Below are positions 53,927 through 62,362 of a stretch of 64,000 nt of DNA, in pieces (positions within the stretch are counted from its first letter, which is position 1; each line of letters opens with the position of its first letter). The translations under genes were made by a program, and so were the position numbers. The DNA is from Sphingomonas faeni (GTDB lineage: Bacteria > Pseudomonadota > Alphaproteobacteria > Sphingomonadales > Sphingomonadaceae). The stretch spans positions 1-64,000 of the forward strand of contig NZ_QAYE01000005.1 in assembly GCF_003053745.1 (NCBI RefSeq). Direction: 5' to 3'. The notes under the pieces were generated by a model. The model did no database searches and was not told the origin of the DNA. It worked only from the letters and a program-made list of their open reading frames with translations.

Positions 53927-54970
53927 ATGACCGAAGACGTGATCACCACCGTTGAGGGCCCGATTGGCCGGATACGGCTCAACCGCCCCAAGGCACTGCA
54001 CGCGCTGAATCTGGGCATGTGCGAAGGCGTGCTTGAGGCGCTGGAGGCCTGGCGCGGTGACGCGGCGGTCGAGGCGATCGTGGTCGATCATGCCGAAGGG
54101 CGTGGGTTCTGCGCTGGCGGGGATATCCGCATGCTTGCAGCCTCGGGCGCGACCGATGGCGTCGAGGCGAGGGCGTTCTTTCATGCCGAGTACCGGATGA
54201 ACCACCGGCTGTTCACCTATGCCAAGTCGATCGTCGCGTTCATGGACGGGATCACGATGGGCGGTGGCGTCGGGCTGGCCTTGCCCTGCCGGTATCGGGT
54301 CGCGACCGAGAATACGAAGTTCGCGATGCCGGAGACGGGGATCGGGCTCTTCCCGGACGTTGGCGGCGGCTGGTATCTGTCGCGGTTGCCAGGGCGGATC
54401 GGGCAGTATCTGGCGCTGACGGGGCATCGGCTCGATGGAGCGGAGTGTCTCGCGCTGGGGTTGGCGACGCACTATCTGGCGAGCGACGCGCTTGACGCTG
54501 CAAAGGCGCAGATTGCGGAGGCGCCTCAGAATATCGCGGGCGTGCTGGACGCGTTGGCGACGTCGGCAACCGACGCGAAGATCCTCGCGCGCAAAGACGA
54601 GATCGACCGGCTGTTCGCGTCGGACGTGCTCGAGGAGATCTATGCCGCGCTCGAAGCCGATGGTGGGGAGTGGGCGACTCAGACGCTCGCGACGCTGAAG
54701 ACCAAGTCACCGCAGACGATGAAGGTGTCGCTGCGGCTGCTCCACGAGAGCGCGGGGATGGCGAGCTTCGCGGACGAGATGCGGCAGGAATATGCGGTCG
54801 GCGCGCATGTCGTGCAGCGGCATGACTTTATCGAGGGCGTGCGGGCGGTGATCGTCGACAAGGACAATGCGCCGCGCTGGGACCCTGCGACGCCCGAGGA
54901 TGTGACCGATCACGTGATCGACCAGATCTTCGCGCCTTTGCCTGAGCATGAGGCGTGGACGCCGGGCTGA
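53927..54970 (+). CDS. 3-hydroxyisobutyryl-CoA hydrolase
   Basis: A 347-residue crotonase-family hydrolase that releases free 3-hydroxyisobutyrate in valine degradation. The N terminus is [20 protein letters not shown]. The oxyanion loop is [13 protein letters not shown] and [23 protein letters not shown]. Catalytic acids lie in [18 protein letters not shown]. The C-terminal extension ([37 protein letters not shown]) marks HIBCH rather than a hydratase. I chose the ATG at 53927 with AAGGAAGAG upstream; a longer reading only translates the repeat. Confidence 0.95.
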   Translation: MTEDVITTVEGPIGRIRLNRPKALHALNLGMCEGVLEALEAWRGDAAVEAIVVDHAEGRGFCAGGDIRMLAASGATDGVEARAFFHAEYRMNHRLFTYAKSIVAFMDGITMGGGVGLALPCRYRVATENTKFAMPETGIGLFPDVGGGWYLSRLPGRIGQYLALTGHRLDGAECLALGLATHYLASDALDAAKAQIAEAPQNIAGVLDALATSATDAKILARKDEIDRLFASDVLEEIYAALEADGGEWATQTLATLKTKSPQTMKVSLRLLHESAGMASFADEMRQEYAVGAHVVQRHDFIEGVRAVIVDKDNAPRWDPATPEDVTDHVIDQIFAPLPEHEAWTPG

Positions 54971-54983
54971 ATGACAGAAAGCA

Positions 54984-55011
54984 CGTCACCCTAGCTTTCG
55001 CTGGCGTGACG
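54984..55011. repeat. Short hairpin between hydrolase and hydratase genes
   Basis: CGTCACCCTAGC and GCTGGCGTGACG form an imperfect 12-bp stem with two mismatches around TTTC. It is a single arm of a palindrome, 14 bp after the hydrolase stop and 19 bp before the next ATG. Confidence 0.7.
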
Positions 55012-55029
55012 AAATTGGAAGGGTTTGGA

Positions 55030-55806
55030 ATGGCCGAATACGAAACGATCCTGGTCGAGCAGCGCGGTGGCGTCACGCTCGTTACGCTGAACCGGCCTCA
55101 GGCGCTGAACGCGCTCAACTCGCAGGTGCTCGCCGACCTCATCACCGCGTTCGCCGCGTTCGATGCGGATGCGTCGCAAGGCTGCGCGGTGCTGACTGGG
55201 AGCGCGAAGGCGTTCGCGGCGGGGGCGGACATCAAGGAGATGCAATCGCAGGGCTTCGCGGAGATGTACGCGAGCAACTTCTTCGCGGGCTGGGAGAATT
55301 TCACGCGGACGCGCAAACCCGTCATCGCGGCGGTCGCGGGCTATGCGCTCGGCGGCGGGTGCGAGCTGGCGATGATGTGCGACTTCATCCTCGCCGCGGA
55401 TACCGCCAAGTTCGGCCAGCCCGAGATCAAGCTGGCGGTGTCACCAGGCATGGGCGGATCGCAGCGCCTCACGCGCGCGGTCGGCAAGGCCAAGGCGATG
55501 GAGATGTGCCTGACCGGGCGGATGATGGACGCCGCCGAAGCGGAGCGCGCGGGCCTCGTCTCGCGGATCGTACCGGCCGACGATCTGGTCGAGGAGGCGG
55601 TGAAGACGGCGACCACGATCGCCGCGATGGCGCCGCTGGCGGTGCTGGCGAACAAGGAAATGGTCAACGCGGCGTTCGAGACGGGGCTGGCGATGGGCGT
55701 CCAGTTCGAGCGGCGGTTGTTCCACGGGCTGTTCGGGACTGAGGACCAGAGCGAGGGGATGGCTGCGTTCGTCGAGAAGCGCGCCGGGACCTGGACGGGG
55801 AAATGA
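55030..55806 (+). CDS. Enoyl-CoA hydratase
   Basis: A 258-residue crotonase that adds water to enoyl-CoA, likely methacrylyl-CoA to 3-hydroxyisobutyryl-CoA here. The oxyanion loop is [11 protein letters not shown] and the two catalytic Glu positions are in [12 protein letters not shown] and [25 protein letters not shown] chose the ATG at 55030 ([10 protein letters not shown]); the longer reading begins in the hairpin. Its place between the hydrolase and 3-hydroxyisobutyrate dehydrogenase fits the pathway order. Confidence 0.95.
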   Translation: MAEYETILVEQRGGVTLVTLNRPQALNALNSQVLADLITAFAAFDADASQGCAVLTGSAKAFAAGADIKEMQSQGFAEMYASNFFAGWENFTRTRKPVIAAVAGYALGGGCELAMMCDFILAADTAKFGQPEIKLAVSPGMGGSQRLTRAVGKAKAMEMCLTGRMMDAAEAERAGLVSRIVPADDLVEEAVKTATTIAAMAPLAVLANKEMVNAAFETGLAMGVQFERRLFHGLFGTEDQSEGMAAFVEKRAGTWTGK

Positions 55807-55813
55807 TCGTAAT

Positions 55814-55918
55814 TCCCCTCCCGCTTGCGGGAGGGGTCAGGGGAGGGGCCTGCCGCGACTGCCGACGCTTTGATTGTGGCACCGCCCTCCCCCAACCCCT
55901 CCCGTGAACGGGAGGGGA
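55814..55918. repeat. Paired-arm repeat, CCCTCCCGC/GCGGGAGGG family
   Basis: CCCCTCCCGCTTGCGGGAGG with GGTCAGGGGAGG at the left, and CCTCCCCCAACCCCTCCCGT then GAACGGGAGGGG at the right. It matches the copy at 5655-5761 and lies between the hydratase and mmsB genes. Confidence 0.9.
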
Positions 55919-55938
55919 GCAAGATTAGGAGAGAAAAC

Positions 55939-56808
55939 ATGGCACGGATCGGTTTCATCGGGCTCGGCAACATGGGCGGCGGGATGGCGGCGAACCTCGC
56001 CAAGAAGGGCCACGACGTTCGCGCGTTCGACCTGAGCGCCGACGCACTGCACAAGGCGAAGGCCGCAGGATGCCTGCCGGTCGCCTCCGCTTCCGAAGCC
56101 GCGGACGGTGCCGAGGCGATCGTGACCATGCTCCCCGCCGGCAAGCATGTCGCCGAGGTCTACGGCGCGTTGTTCGCCGTCGCGTCGCCGTCCGCGATCC
56201 TGATCGACTGCTCGACGATCGACGTCGCCACCGCCAAGCAGGTCGCCGCCGCCGCGCAGGCTAAGGGACTCGTCGCGGTCGACGCGCCCGTCTCGGGCGG
56301 GATCGGCGCGGCGAATGCGGGGACACTGACTTTCATGGTCGGCGGCTCGGCGGAGGCGTTCGACCGCGCGCAGGCGATCCTTGCCGGCATGAGCAAGGCG
56401 GTCATCCACGCGGGCGCGAACGGCGCGGGGCAGGCGGCGAAGATCTGCAACAACATGATCCTCGGCGCGACGATGATCGCGACTTGCGAGGCTTTCGTGC
56501 TGGCGGAGAAGCTCGGGCTCGACGCGCAGGCGTTTTACGACATAGCCAGCGTCTCGTCGGGGCAGAGCTGGTCGATGACGACCTATGCGCCGCTGCCCGG
56601 TATCGGTCCCGAGACGCCCGCCGATCATGACTATCAGGGTGGCTTCGCGGCGGCGCTGATGCTCAAGGACCTGCGGCTCGCGATGGCGGCGGCCAAGGAT
56701 ACCGGTGCGGATACGCCTATGGGCGCGAAGGCCGCGGAGCGTTACGAGGCGTTTGCCGAGGCCGGGCAGGGTGGGCTCGACTTCTCGGCGATCATCCGCA
56801 CTTTTTGA
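55939..56808 (+). CDS. mmsB: 3-hydroxyisobutyrate dehydrogenase
   Basis: A 289-residue NAD-dependent beta-hydroxyacid dehydrogenase that makes methylmalonate semialdehyde, the substrate of MmsA. The Rossmann start is MARIGFIGLGNMGGGMAANL; the substrate motif is DAPVSGGIGAANAGTLTFMVGG and the catalytic Lys is in GAGQAAKICNNMILG, followed by DLRLAMAAAKDTG. I chose the ATG at 55939 with AGGAG upstream; a longer reading only translates the repeat. It ends the operon, converging with a MAPEG gene 9 bp away. Confidence 0.96.
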   Translation: MARIGFIGLGNMGGGMAANLAKKGHDVRAFDLSADALHKAKAAGCLPVASASEAADGAEAIVTMLPAGKHVAEVYGALFAVASPSAILIDCSTIDVATAKQVAAAAQAKGLVAVDAPVSGGIGAANAGTLTFMVGGSAEAFDRAQAILAGMSKAVIHAGANGAGQAAKICNNMILGATMIATCEAFVLAEKLGLDAQAFYDIASVSSGQSWSMTTYAPLPGIGPETPADHDYQGGFAAALMLKDLRLAMAAAKDTGADTPMGAKAAERYEAFAEAGQGGLDFSAIIRTF

Positions 56809-56817
56809 GACTAGGTT

Positions 56818-57213
56818 TCAGAGGAAGCGGATCAGCATCAGCAGCAGGCCGAGGATCGACACCGTCCAGCACAGGCTGCGGACATATTTGATGCCGAACA
56901 GATAGAGCGGGATGTAGGCGATCCGCGCACCGAACCAGAGCCATGCGCCGATCGCACCGAGTCCGCCGGTGCGATCGGTCACGGCCAGCCCCAGCGCGAG
57001 CGCGATGAAGACGGGGTAGGTTTCCTGGAAATTCTTGAGCGCCCGTTCGGCGCGACCGGCCATCTCGCCGAGCGGTTTCTGGTCGCCGTCGCGCGGGCCT
57101 GCGTTCCAGTCGAGGCCGCGGTCGCGTGTCGCAGTCTGTCCCTGGATCATGACGTACGCGAACAGCAGGACCGTCGACCAGCCAAGCAGCAGCATTTCGG
57201 TAGGCAGCGTCAT
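56818..57213 (-). CDS. MAPEG-family membrane protein
   Basis: A 131-residue four-helix membrane protein of the MAPEG family (microsomal glutathione S-transferase-like fold). Helix 1 (about 5-24), a polar loop with RAERALKNFQETYPVFIALAL (the conserved R-x-N-x(2)-E-x2-P), then helices 2-4 ending in YLFGIKYVRSLCWTV and LGLLLMLIRFL. Bacterial members have unknown substrates and may use glutathione. Converges with mmsB; likely separate transcript. Confidence 0.9.
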   Translation of the reverse strand: MTLPTEMLLLGWSTVLLFAYVMIQGQTATRDRGLDWNAGPRDGDQKPLGEMAGRAERALKNFQETYPVFIALALGLAVTDRTGGLGAIGAWLWFGARIAYIPLYLFGIKYVRSLCWTVSILGLLLMLIRFL

Positions 57214-57249
57214 GATCGATCTCCGCGGGGCAGCGGGTCTCGAACGCCG

Positions 57250-57468
57250 CTATGCGAGCGTGGTTGCGCTGCGCTGGATTGGAATGGCGAGCCGCTGGGC
57301 ATCGCGGGCGCGGTGGAACGCACGGTCGGCGTCGTCGATCGCGCCGAGCAGCGCGCCGAAGCAAGGCATCTCGTCGATCGGATAGACGCGCGACAGGTCA
57401 TGGCCGAGCGCGAAAACGTCGCGCTGCGTGAGCAGTCCGATCGCGACGATGCGGTCTTGATCCGGCAT
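57250..57468 (-). CDS. Small hypothetical protein
   Basis: A 72-residue protein (MPDQDRIVAIGLLTQRDVFA start) of alternating charged and hydrophobic residues with no membrane segment or signal. No family is recognised. A CGGAG site lies about 9 bp before the ATG. A TAACACATGTTA palindrome is just upstream at 57488-57499 and could be an operator. The gene lies between MAPEG and MATE, both on the same strand. Confidence 0.6.
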   Translation of the reverse strand: MPDQDRIVAIGLLTQRDVFALGHDLSRVYPIDEMPCFGALLGAIDDADRAFHRARDAQRLAIPIQRSATTLA

Positions 57469-57553
57469 ATGTCAGGCTCCGTTTGTATAACACATGTTAA
57501 CACAACGGGGCGACTATGTATCAGAAATGTCGGACGAAGAGACCAAGCGAGCC

Positions 57554-58927
57554 TTAGCCGAGCCCAAGTCGCTCGCGCGCCTGCCATCGGGCGATCATGA
57601 GCACCGAAACCACCGCCAACCCGGTCGCCAGCCCGGTCCAGATGCCGACTCCGCCCCAGCCGCGCCCGAACGCTAGCCATGCACCGACGCCGATGCCGAT
57701 CCCCCAGTAACCGACCGCGGCGAACAGCATCGGCACTTTCGTATCGCCCAACCCGCGCAACATGCCTGCGCCGATCACCTGCGCGCCGTCGACCACCTGG
57801 AACACCGCGGCGACCGCGAGCAGCGAGATCGCCAACGCGACGACGGGTGCGTTGGCGGGCGCGTCGACATCTACGATGATGCCGATCAGCATTTGCGGGG
57901 CTAGGATCAGGAGCGTGGCGGTCAGCACCATGAAGCCTTCGCCGATCGCGAACGCCGCCCAGCCGGCACGCCCAATGCCTGCGCGGTCGCCGCGTCCGGA
58001 GGCGAGACCGACGCGGACGGTGGCAGCTTGGGCGATGCCGAGCGGGACCATGAACGTGACGCTGGCGATCTGGATCGCGATCGCGTGCGCGGCGAGCGGC
58101 ACGGTGCCGAGCAGGCCCATCAGGAACACCGCGGCGATGAACACGGTGGACTCGAACCCGAGCGTGATCGCGATCGGCAGGCCGAGCTTCCAGACCGCGC
58201 GGTATCGCGGCCAGTCGGCGCGCCAGAACCGGCCCAGCAGGTGGTAGCGGCGGAACGGCCTGGCATAGACGATGACCGCCGCCATCGCGACGAAGCTGAG
58301 GCCGTTGGCGATGCTGCTCGCCATGCCCGAGCCGAGCAAGCCGAGCGCGGGGAGGCCGGCGTGGCCGAAGATCAGCAGCCAGTTGAGCCCCGCGTTGACG
58401 ACCAGCAGTCCGACCATCACGACCAGCGACCAGGCGGGTTTCTCGAGTGCGGCGACGAACGCGCGGAGTACAAGGAAGCAGAGGCTGGGCAGCATTCCCC
58501 ACATCACGGCGCGGACGAAGCGTGCCGCCTCGTGCGCTAGCGCCGGATCCTGGTCGAGTAGGTGGACTAGGATCGGCTCGGCATTCAACAGGATGATCCA
58601 TGACGGAATGCAGAGCGTTGCGGCGACCCATATGGTCTGGCGCACGGTCCGCCGGATATCGCGCACCGCATGCGGCCGCGCGCCGCGCTCGCGTGCGATC
58701 ATCGGGACGGCGGCGGTGGTGAGGCCCATGCCGAAGATCAGGAAGACGAGGTAGAGGTTCAGGCCGAGCGTCGCCGCCGCCAGCGTGTCGGAGCCCAGCC
58801 GCCCGAGCATTGCGACGTCGGTCGCGCCGACCAGTGCCTGCGCGAGATTCGTCGCTACCAGGGGCCAGGCGAGTTTCAGCGTCGCGGCGAACTCGGTGCG
58901 CCAGGGGCGGGGCGGGGTGGACGTCAT
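57554..58927 (-). CDS. MATE-family multidrug exporter (NorM-like)
   Basis: A 457-residue, twelve-helix membrane antiporter. N-terminal landmarks are AWPLVATNLAQALVGATDVAMLGRLG and NLYLVFLIFGMGLTTAAVPMIARERGA. The second half begins GLPIAITLGFESTVFIAAVFLMGLLGTVPLAAHAIAIQIAS-like helices and carries GIAQAATVRVGLASG. MATE proteins export cationic drugs in exchange for Na+ or H+. Promoter and repressor unknown; it is followed on the same strand by two small genes. Confidence 0.94.
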   Translation of the reverse strand: MTSTPPRPWRTEFAATLKLAWPLVATNLAQALVGATDVAMLGRLGSDTLAAATLGLNLYLVFLIFGMGLTTAAVPMIARERGARPHAVRDIRRTVRQTIWVAATLCIPSWIILLNAEPILVHLLDQDPALAHEAARFVRAVMWGMLPSLCFLVLRAFVAALEKPAWSLVVMVGLLVVNAGLNWLLIFGHAGLPALGLLGSGMASSIANGLSFVAMAAVIVYARPFRRYHLLGRFWRADWPRYRAVWKLGLPIAITLGFESTVFIAAVFLMGLLGTVPLAAHAIAIQIASVTFMVPLGIAQAATVRVGLASGRGDRAGIGRAGWAAFAIGEGFMVLTATLLILAPQMLIGIIVDVDAPANAPVVALAISLLAVAAVFQVVDGAQVIGAGMLRGLGDTKVPMLFAAVGYWGIGIGVGAWLAFGRGWGGVGIWTGLATGLAVVSVLMIARWQARERLGLG

Positions 58928-58986
58928 CCGCTGGCTTTAGCCGGGTTGGGCGGCTTGTCGATTACTCCCGTCGATCCTTCGCTGTA

Positions 58987-59093
58987 AGGAGGTGGCGCCG
59001 TAGACGACGGAGGGGGAGGATGCGCGACGGATGCCGTCCGTCCCGCCCCCTCCGTCAGGCGAGCGCCTGCCACCTCCCCCTGGCGGGGGAGGA
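58987..59093. repeat. Paired-arm repeat, TCCTCCCCC family
   Basis: AGGAGGTGGCGCCGTAGACG then ACGGAGGGGGAGGA at the left, CCCCCTCCGTCAGGCGAGCG then CCTGCCACCTCCCCCTGGCG at the right. With the next repeat it fills the 356-bp gap between the MATE and esterase genes; there is no gene in this gap. Confidence 0.9.
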
Positions 59094-59154
59094 TCGATAC
59101 GGCGCGACTCGATGGAATGGCACTGGTCGAATTGCCCAACGCTCCCAAGCCCCT

Positions 59155-59237
59155 CCGTCATCCTGACGAAAGTCAGGATCCAGGGTAACGGATGGTGTCC
59201 TGTCTGGCTCTGGGTCCTGACTTTCGTCAGGATGACG
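59155..59237. repeat. Paired-arm repeat, CGTCATCCTGACGAAAGTCA family
   Basis: CGTCATCCTGACGAAAGTCA then GGATCCAGGG, and CTCTGGGTCCTGACTTTCGT then CAGGATGACGGG. It lies just downstream of the esterase stop codon. Confidence 0.9.
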
Positions 59238-59283
59238 GGTGGGCGTTGGCGGGAGTGCACCCAACCGCTAGCCGATGGCTATC

Positions 59284-60399
59284 CTACCGCATCAACCCGG
59301 CTGCGCGGAGGGCGTTCTCGATCGTCGCCTGGATACCGGGGGCTTCGGCGCGGGGCTTCGACGCAGGCTTCGGCGAGACCGGGATCGCGATCTTGGCGAC
59401 CCGTTCGACCGGTGCGGCCTTGACCGCGGTCTCCGCTTTCGCCGCCGTAACCAACCCCCAGGATTTCGCGATCACCGCCGTGCTGGAAATCCCGACGTCG
59501 AGCATGAACGGCCCCGCGGCGCCCAAGCGTTCGCCACGCGAAGGATCGATCGGCGTGCCGTGGCCCATGCCCGGCACGGTCCAGTCCTCGACGACGTCAC
59601 GCCCTTGCGCGTCCGACCAGATCCGGTGGACGGCGGTGCCTATCTGCTCCATGCGCATCGATTTGACGTCGACGCCGTGGATCCCGCGCCATTGCCGCGC
59701 GATCGTGTCCGCGTTCGCCACGCTCACCGTCGCATCCGCGCCGCCGTGCCAGATCGCGAGCGTCGGCCAGCGTCCGTCGTGGCCACGAGCGCCGCTGCGG
59801 ACCATGTCGACCAGCGCTGTGTCGCTGGAGTCGCCGTGCCCGCGCATCCGGTCGAGTGCCTGCGACACGCCGGTGGCGGTGCCGTAGGCGAGGCCGCCGA
59901 TCACTGCGCCGCCCGCGAACAGGTCTGGACGCGTGGCGAGCATCGCCATCGTCATCGCGCCGCCCGCGGACAGGCCGGTGACGTACACGCGGCTGCGGTC
60001 GAGGCCGTGGCGCGCGATCATCGTCTCGGTCATCTGCGCGATCGATTCGGCCTCACCGCCGGCTTGTGCGGTGTCCTCCGAGGCGAACCAGTTGAAGCAG
60101 AGGTTAGGGTTGTTAGCGCGCGTCTGCTCGGGGAAGACCAGCGCGAAGCCCGCGCGATCGGCGAGCTTCGACCAGCCCGAACCGTGGTCATACCCCGCCG
60201 CGGTTTGCGTGCAGCCGTGCAGGACGACGACTAGTGGTGCGTTCGCTGGCAGATTGGCGGGAACGTAGCTGAAGCCCAGCAGCGCACCTGGGTTGGTCCC
60301 GAACTCGGTCAGCGGCGTCAGGCGGCTAAGCGCAGTGTCGCGCTGCGTCGGGGCTCCGGCACGCGCCATGCGGGCGAGGGTATCGGCGATGTTTCTCAC
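59284..60399 (-). CDS. PHB-depolymerase-family esterase
   Basis: A 371-residue alpha/beta hydrolase of the esterase_phb family. The oxyanion region is VVVLHGCTQTAAGYDHGSGW, the nucleophile elbow is VTGLSAGGAMT, the Asp is in WHGGADATVSVANA, and the His in GMGHGTPIDPS. The C terminus (about 300-371) is Ala/Pro/Lys-rich and looks like a linker. No export signal was seen at the chosen ATG, so it may be intracellular, acting on short-chain polyhydroxyalkanoate or on other esters. Confidence 0.92.
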   Translation of the reverse strand: MRNIADTLARMARAGAPTQRDTALSRLTPLTEFGTNPGALLGFSYVPANLPANAPLVVVLHGCTQTAAGYDHGSGWSKLADRAGFALVFPEQTRANNPNLCFNWFASEDTAQAGGEAESIAQMTETMIARHGLDRSRVYVTGLSAGGAMTMAMLATRPDLFAGGAVIGGLAYGTATGVSQALDRMRGHGDSSDTALVDMVRSGARGHDGRWPTLAIWHGGADATVSVANADTIARQWRGIHGVDVKSMRMEQIGTAVHRIWSDAQGRDVVEDWTVPGMGHGTPIDPSRGERLGAAGPFMLDVGISSTAVIAKSWGLVTAAKAETAVKAAPVERVAKIAIPVSPKPASKPRAEAPGIQATIENALRAAGLMR

Positions 60400-60469
60400 G
60401 GTAATCGAGCCTTTCGTCGCCAGCGTACTCGGCCGCGATCTTATCTCAACGTCGCACGTACATCATTTG

Positions 60470-60486
60470 TTGCTGCAGTGCAGCAA
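60470..60486. repeat. Small palindrome between bioA and the esterase gene
   Basis: TTGCTGC, a 3-bp centre and GCAGCAA at 60470-60486, 11 bp beyond the bioA stop codon. It could be a transcript-end hairpin or operator; no T run. Confidence 0.35.
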
Positions 60487-60497
60487 GAGCGTCAGGA

Positions 60498-61748
60498 TCA
60501 ATGCCGGATTGCGTCGCATGCTTCGGCGATCGCCGCATAGATTCGGTCCAGATCGGAATCGTCGATGCAATAGGGCGGCATGACGTAGACGGTGTTGCCG
60601 AGCGGGCGGAGCAGCAGGTCGTGGTCGCGGAAGAAGGCGAGCAATTGCGGGCCGATTTGCGACAGATAGCCGTCCTCGCCGCGGAGTTCGACCGCGGTGA
60701 TGGTGCCGATCTGGCGCGCGTTGGCGATGCGGGGGTGGCGGGCGAGGCCTTCGAGGCGCGAGGCTTGGCGTGTGGCGAGGTCGGCAATCCGATCGCGGAC
60801 CGGTTCGTCGCGCCAGATCGCAAGGTTCGCATTGGCGGCGGCGCAGGCGATCGGGTTGGCGGTGTAGCTCGACGAGTGGAAGAACATGCGCGCGCGGTCG
60901 GTGCCGTAATGCGCCTGGTAGATCGGCTCGGTCGCCATCGTTACGGCGAGTGGGATCGCGCCGCCGGTCAGCCCCTTCGACAGGCACAGGATGTCGGGCA
61001 CCACGCCCGCCTGTTTGCAGGCGAGCAACGTGCCGGTGCGGCCCCAGCCGGTCATCACCTCGTCGGCGATGAACAGGACGTCGTGCGCTGTGCAAATCCG
61101 CCGCATCTCGGCGAGGATGTGCGCTGGATAGATGTGCATTCCGCCCGCGCCGAGCAGCAACGGCTCGACGATGAACGCGGCGGGTTTCGCGGCGCAGGCG
61201 GCTTCCAGCGCGTCGAGTGTCGCCTGTTCGTGCCCGGCGGCGGGGAAGGGGATCGTGCCGACGTCGAACAGCAACGGCGCGTAGGCGCGGTTGTAGACGC
61301 CGCGCGCGCCGACCGACATCGCGCCGATCGTGTCGCCGTGATAGCCGTGTTCGAGTACGAGAATGCGGTGGCGATCCTCGCCGCGATCGAGCCAGTAACC
61401 GAGCGCCATCTTCAGCGCGCACTCGACGCTGGTCGAGCCTGAGTCGGAGAAGAACACGCGGGTCAGTTCGGGCGGCATGATCGCGGTCAGCCCGCGTGCG
61501 AGGTCTTCGGCGGGCTGGTGCGTCCAGCCGGCGAAGATGATCTGGTCGAGCTTGCCCGCCTGTTCGGCGATGGCGGCCATGATCTTCGGGTTGGCGTGGC
61601 CATGCGTGGTGACCCACCAGGACGAGATCGCATCGACGATCCGTCGCCCGTCCGTGTAGAGTGCGGCGCCCTCTGCATGCGTGACGAGCGGGATCGGCTC
61701 ACCCAAGCCGTGCTGCGTGAAGGGGTGCCAGACGGGGGAGTCGGTCAC
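60498..61748 (-). CDS. bioA: Adenosylmethionine-8-amino-7-oxononanoate aminotransferase
   Basis: A 416-residue PLP-dependent aminotransferase. It uses S-adenosylmethionine to convert KAPA to DAPA, the third biotin step. HPFTQHGLGEPIPL near the start, DGRRIVDAISSWWVTTHGHANP, FFSDSGSTSVECALKMALGYW, ADEVMTGWGRTG, and the PLP-lysine in LCLSKGLTGG are all present. The ATG overlaps the bioD stop by 4 bp. It is the last gene of the bioF-bioD-bioA unit. Confidence 0.97.
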   Translation of the reverse strand: MTDSPVWHPFTQHGLGEPIPLVTHAEGAALYTDGRRIVDAISSWWVTTHGHANPKIMAAIAEQAGKLDQIIFAGWTHQPAEDLARGLTAIMPPELTRVFFSDSGSTSVECALKMALGYWLDRGEDRHRILVLEHGYHGDTIGAMSVGARGVYNRAYAPLLFDVGTIPFPAAGHEQATLDALEAACAAKPAAFIVEPLLLGAGGMHIYPAHILAEMRRICTAHDVLFIADEVMTGWGRTGTLLACKQAGVVPDILCLSKGLTGGAIPLAVTMATEPIYQAHYGTDRARMFFHSSSYTANPIACAAANANLAIWRDEPVRDRIADLATRQASRLEGLARHPRIANARQIGTITAVELRGEDGYLSQIGPQLLAFFRDHDLLLRPLGNTVYVMPPYCIDDSDLDRIYAAIAEACDAIRH

Positions 61749-62362
61749 CGGAACGCCTCCAGGTCGAAGTTTGCGGCGAACGCCTGCGCCAGTGTTGCGG
61801 CGTTGAGCGGATCAAGGCGGGGCAGGCGACCGAGCCGGCGGACGTCGCCGAGTGCGGCGATCGTTGCTTCGCTATCCTCGACCGCATCGCCGACGAAGGC
61901 GATGCCGAGGATCGGTACGCCGCGGCTGCGCAGCGCTTCGATCGAGAGCAGGCTGTGGTTGATCGTGCCGAGCCCGGTGCGCGCGACGAGCACGACCGGC
62001 TCGGCCCAGCGCGCGAACAGGTCGGCGAAGATCAACTCGCGCGTGACGGGGACCATCACGCCGCCTGCGCCCTCGACGACCAGTGGTCCGTCGATTTGAG
62101 GTAGCGCGAGGCGGTCGGGGTCGATCGTGACGCCGTCGATCTCGGCGGCGAGATGCGGCGAGCAGGGGGTCGTCAGCCGGTATGCTTCGGGAAGTACGTG
62201 GTCCGCTGGAACGCCGAGTGTCACGACGGAGGCTGCGTCGCTGCCGTCCGCGAGCCCTGCCTGCACCGGCTTCCAATATCGCGCGCCGAGTGCAGCGGTG
62301 AGCCCGGCGGCGAACACGGTCTTGCCGATATCGGTATCCGTTCCGGTAACGACGATCGTCAT
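61745..62362 (-). CDS. bioD: Dethiobiotin synthetase
   Basis: A 205-residue ATP-dependent carboxylase. The Walker-type TGTDTDIGKTVFAAGLTAAL binds ATP; KPVQAGLADGSD, CSPHLAAEIDG and VEGAGGVMVPVTRE are family landmarks. It converts DAPA and CO2 to dethiobiotin. It overlaps bioF and bioA by 4 bp each. Length is slightly below the E. coli enzyme (225). Confidence 0.96.
   Translation of the reverse strand: MTIVVTGTDTDIGKTVFAAGLTAALGARYWKPVQAGLADGSDAASVVTLGVPADHVLPEAYRLTTPCSPHLAAEIDGVTIDPDRLALPQIDGPLVVEGAGGVMVPVTRELIFADLFARWAEPVVLVARTGLGTINHSLLSIEALRSRGVPILGIAFVGDAVEDSEATIAALGDVRRLGRLPRLDPLNAATLAQAFAANFDLEAFR

Noticed and set aside
55825..55938. Extended start of the mmsB gene through the repeat
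   Set aside because: Conserved Rossmann sequence begins at MARIGFIG and AGGAG precedes that ATG.
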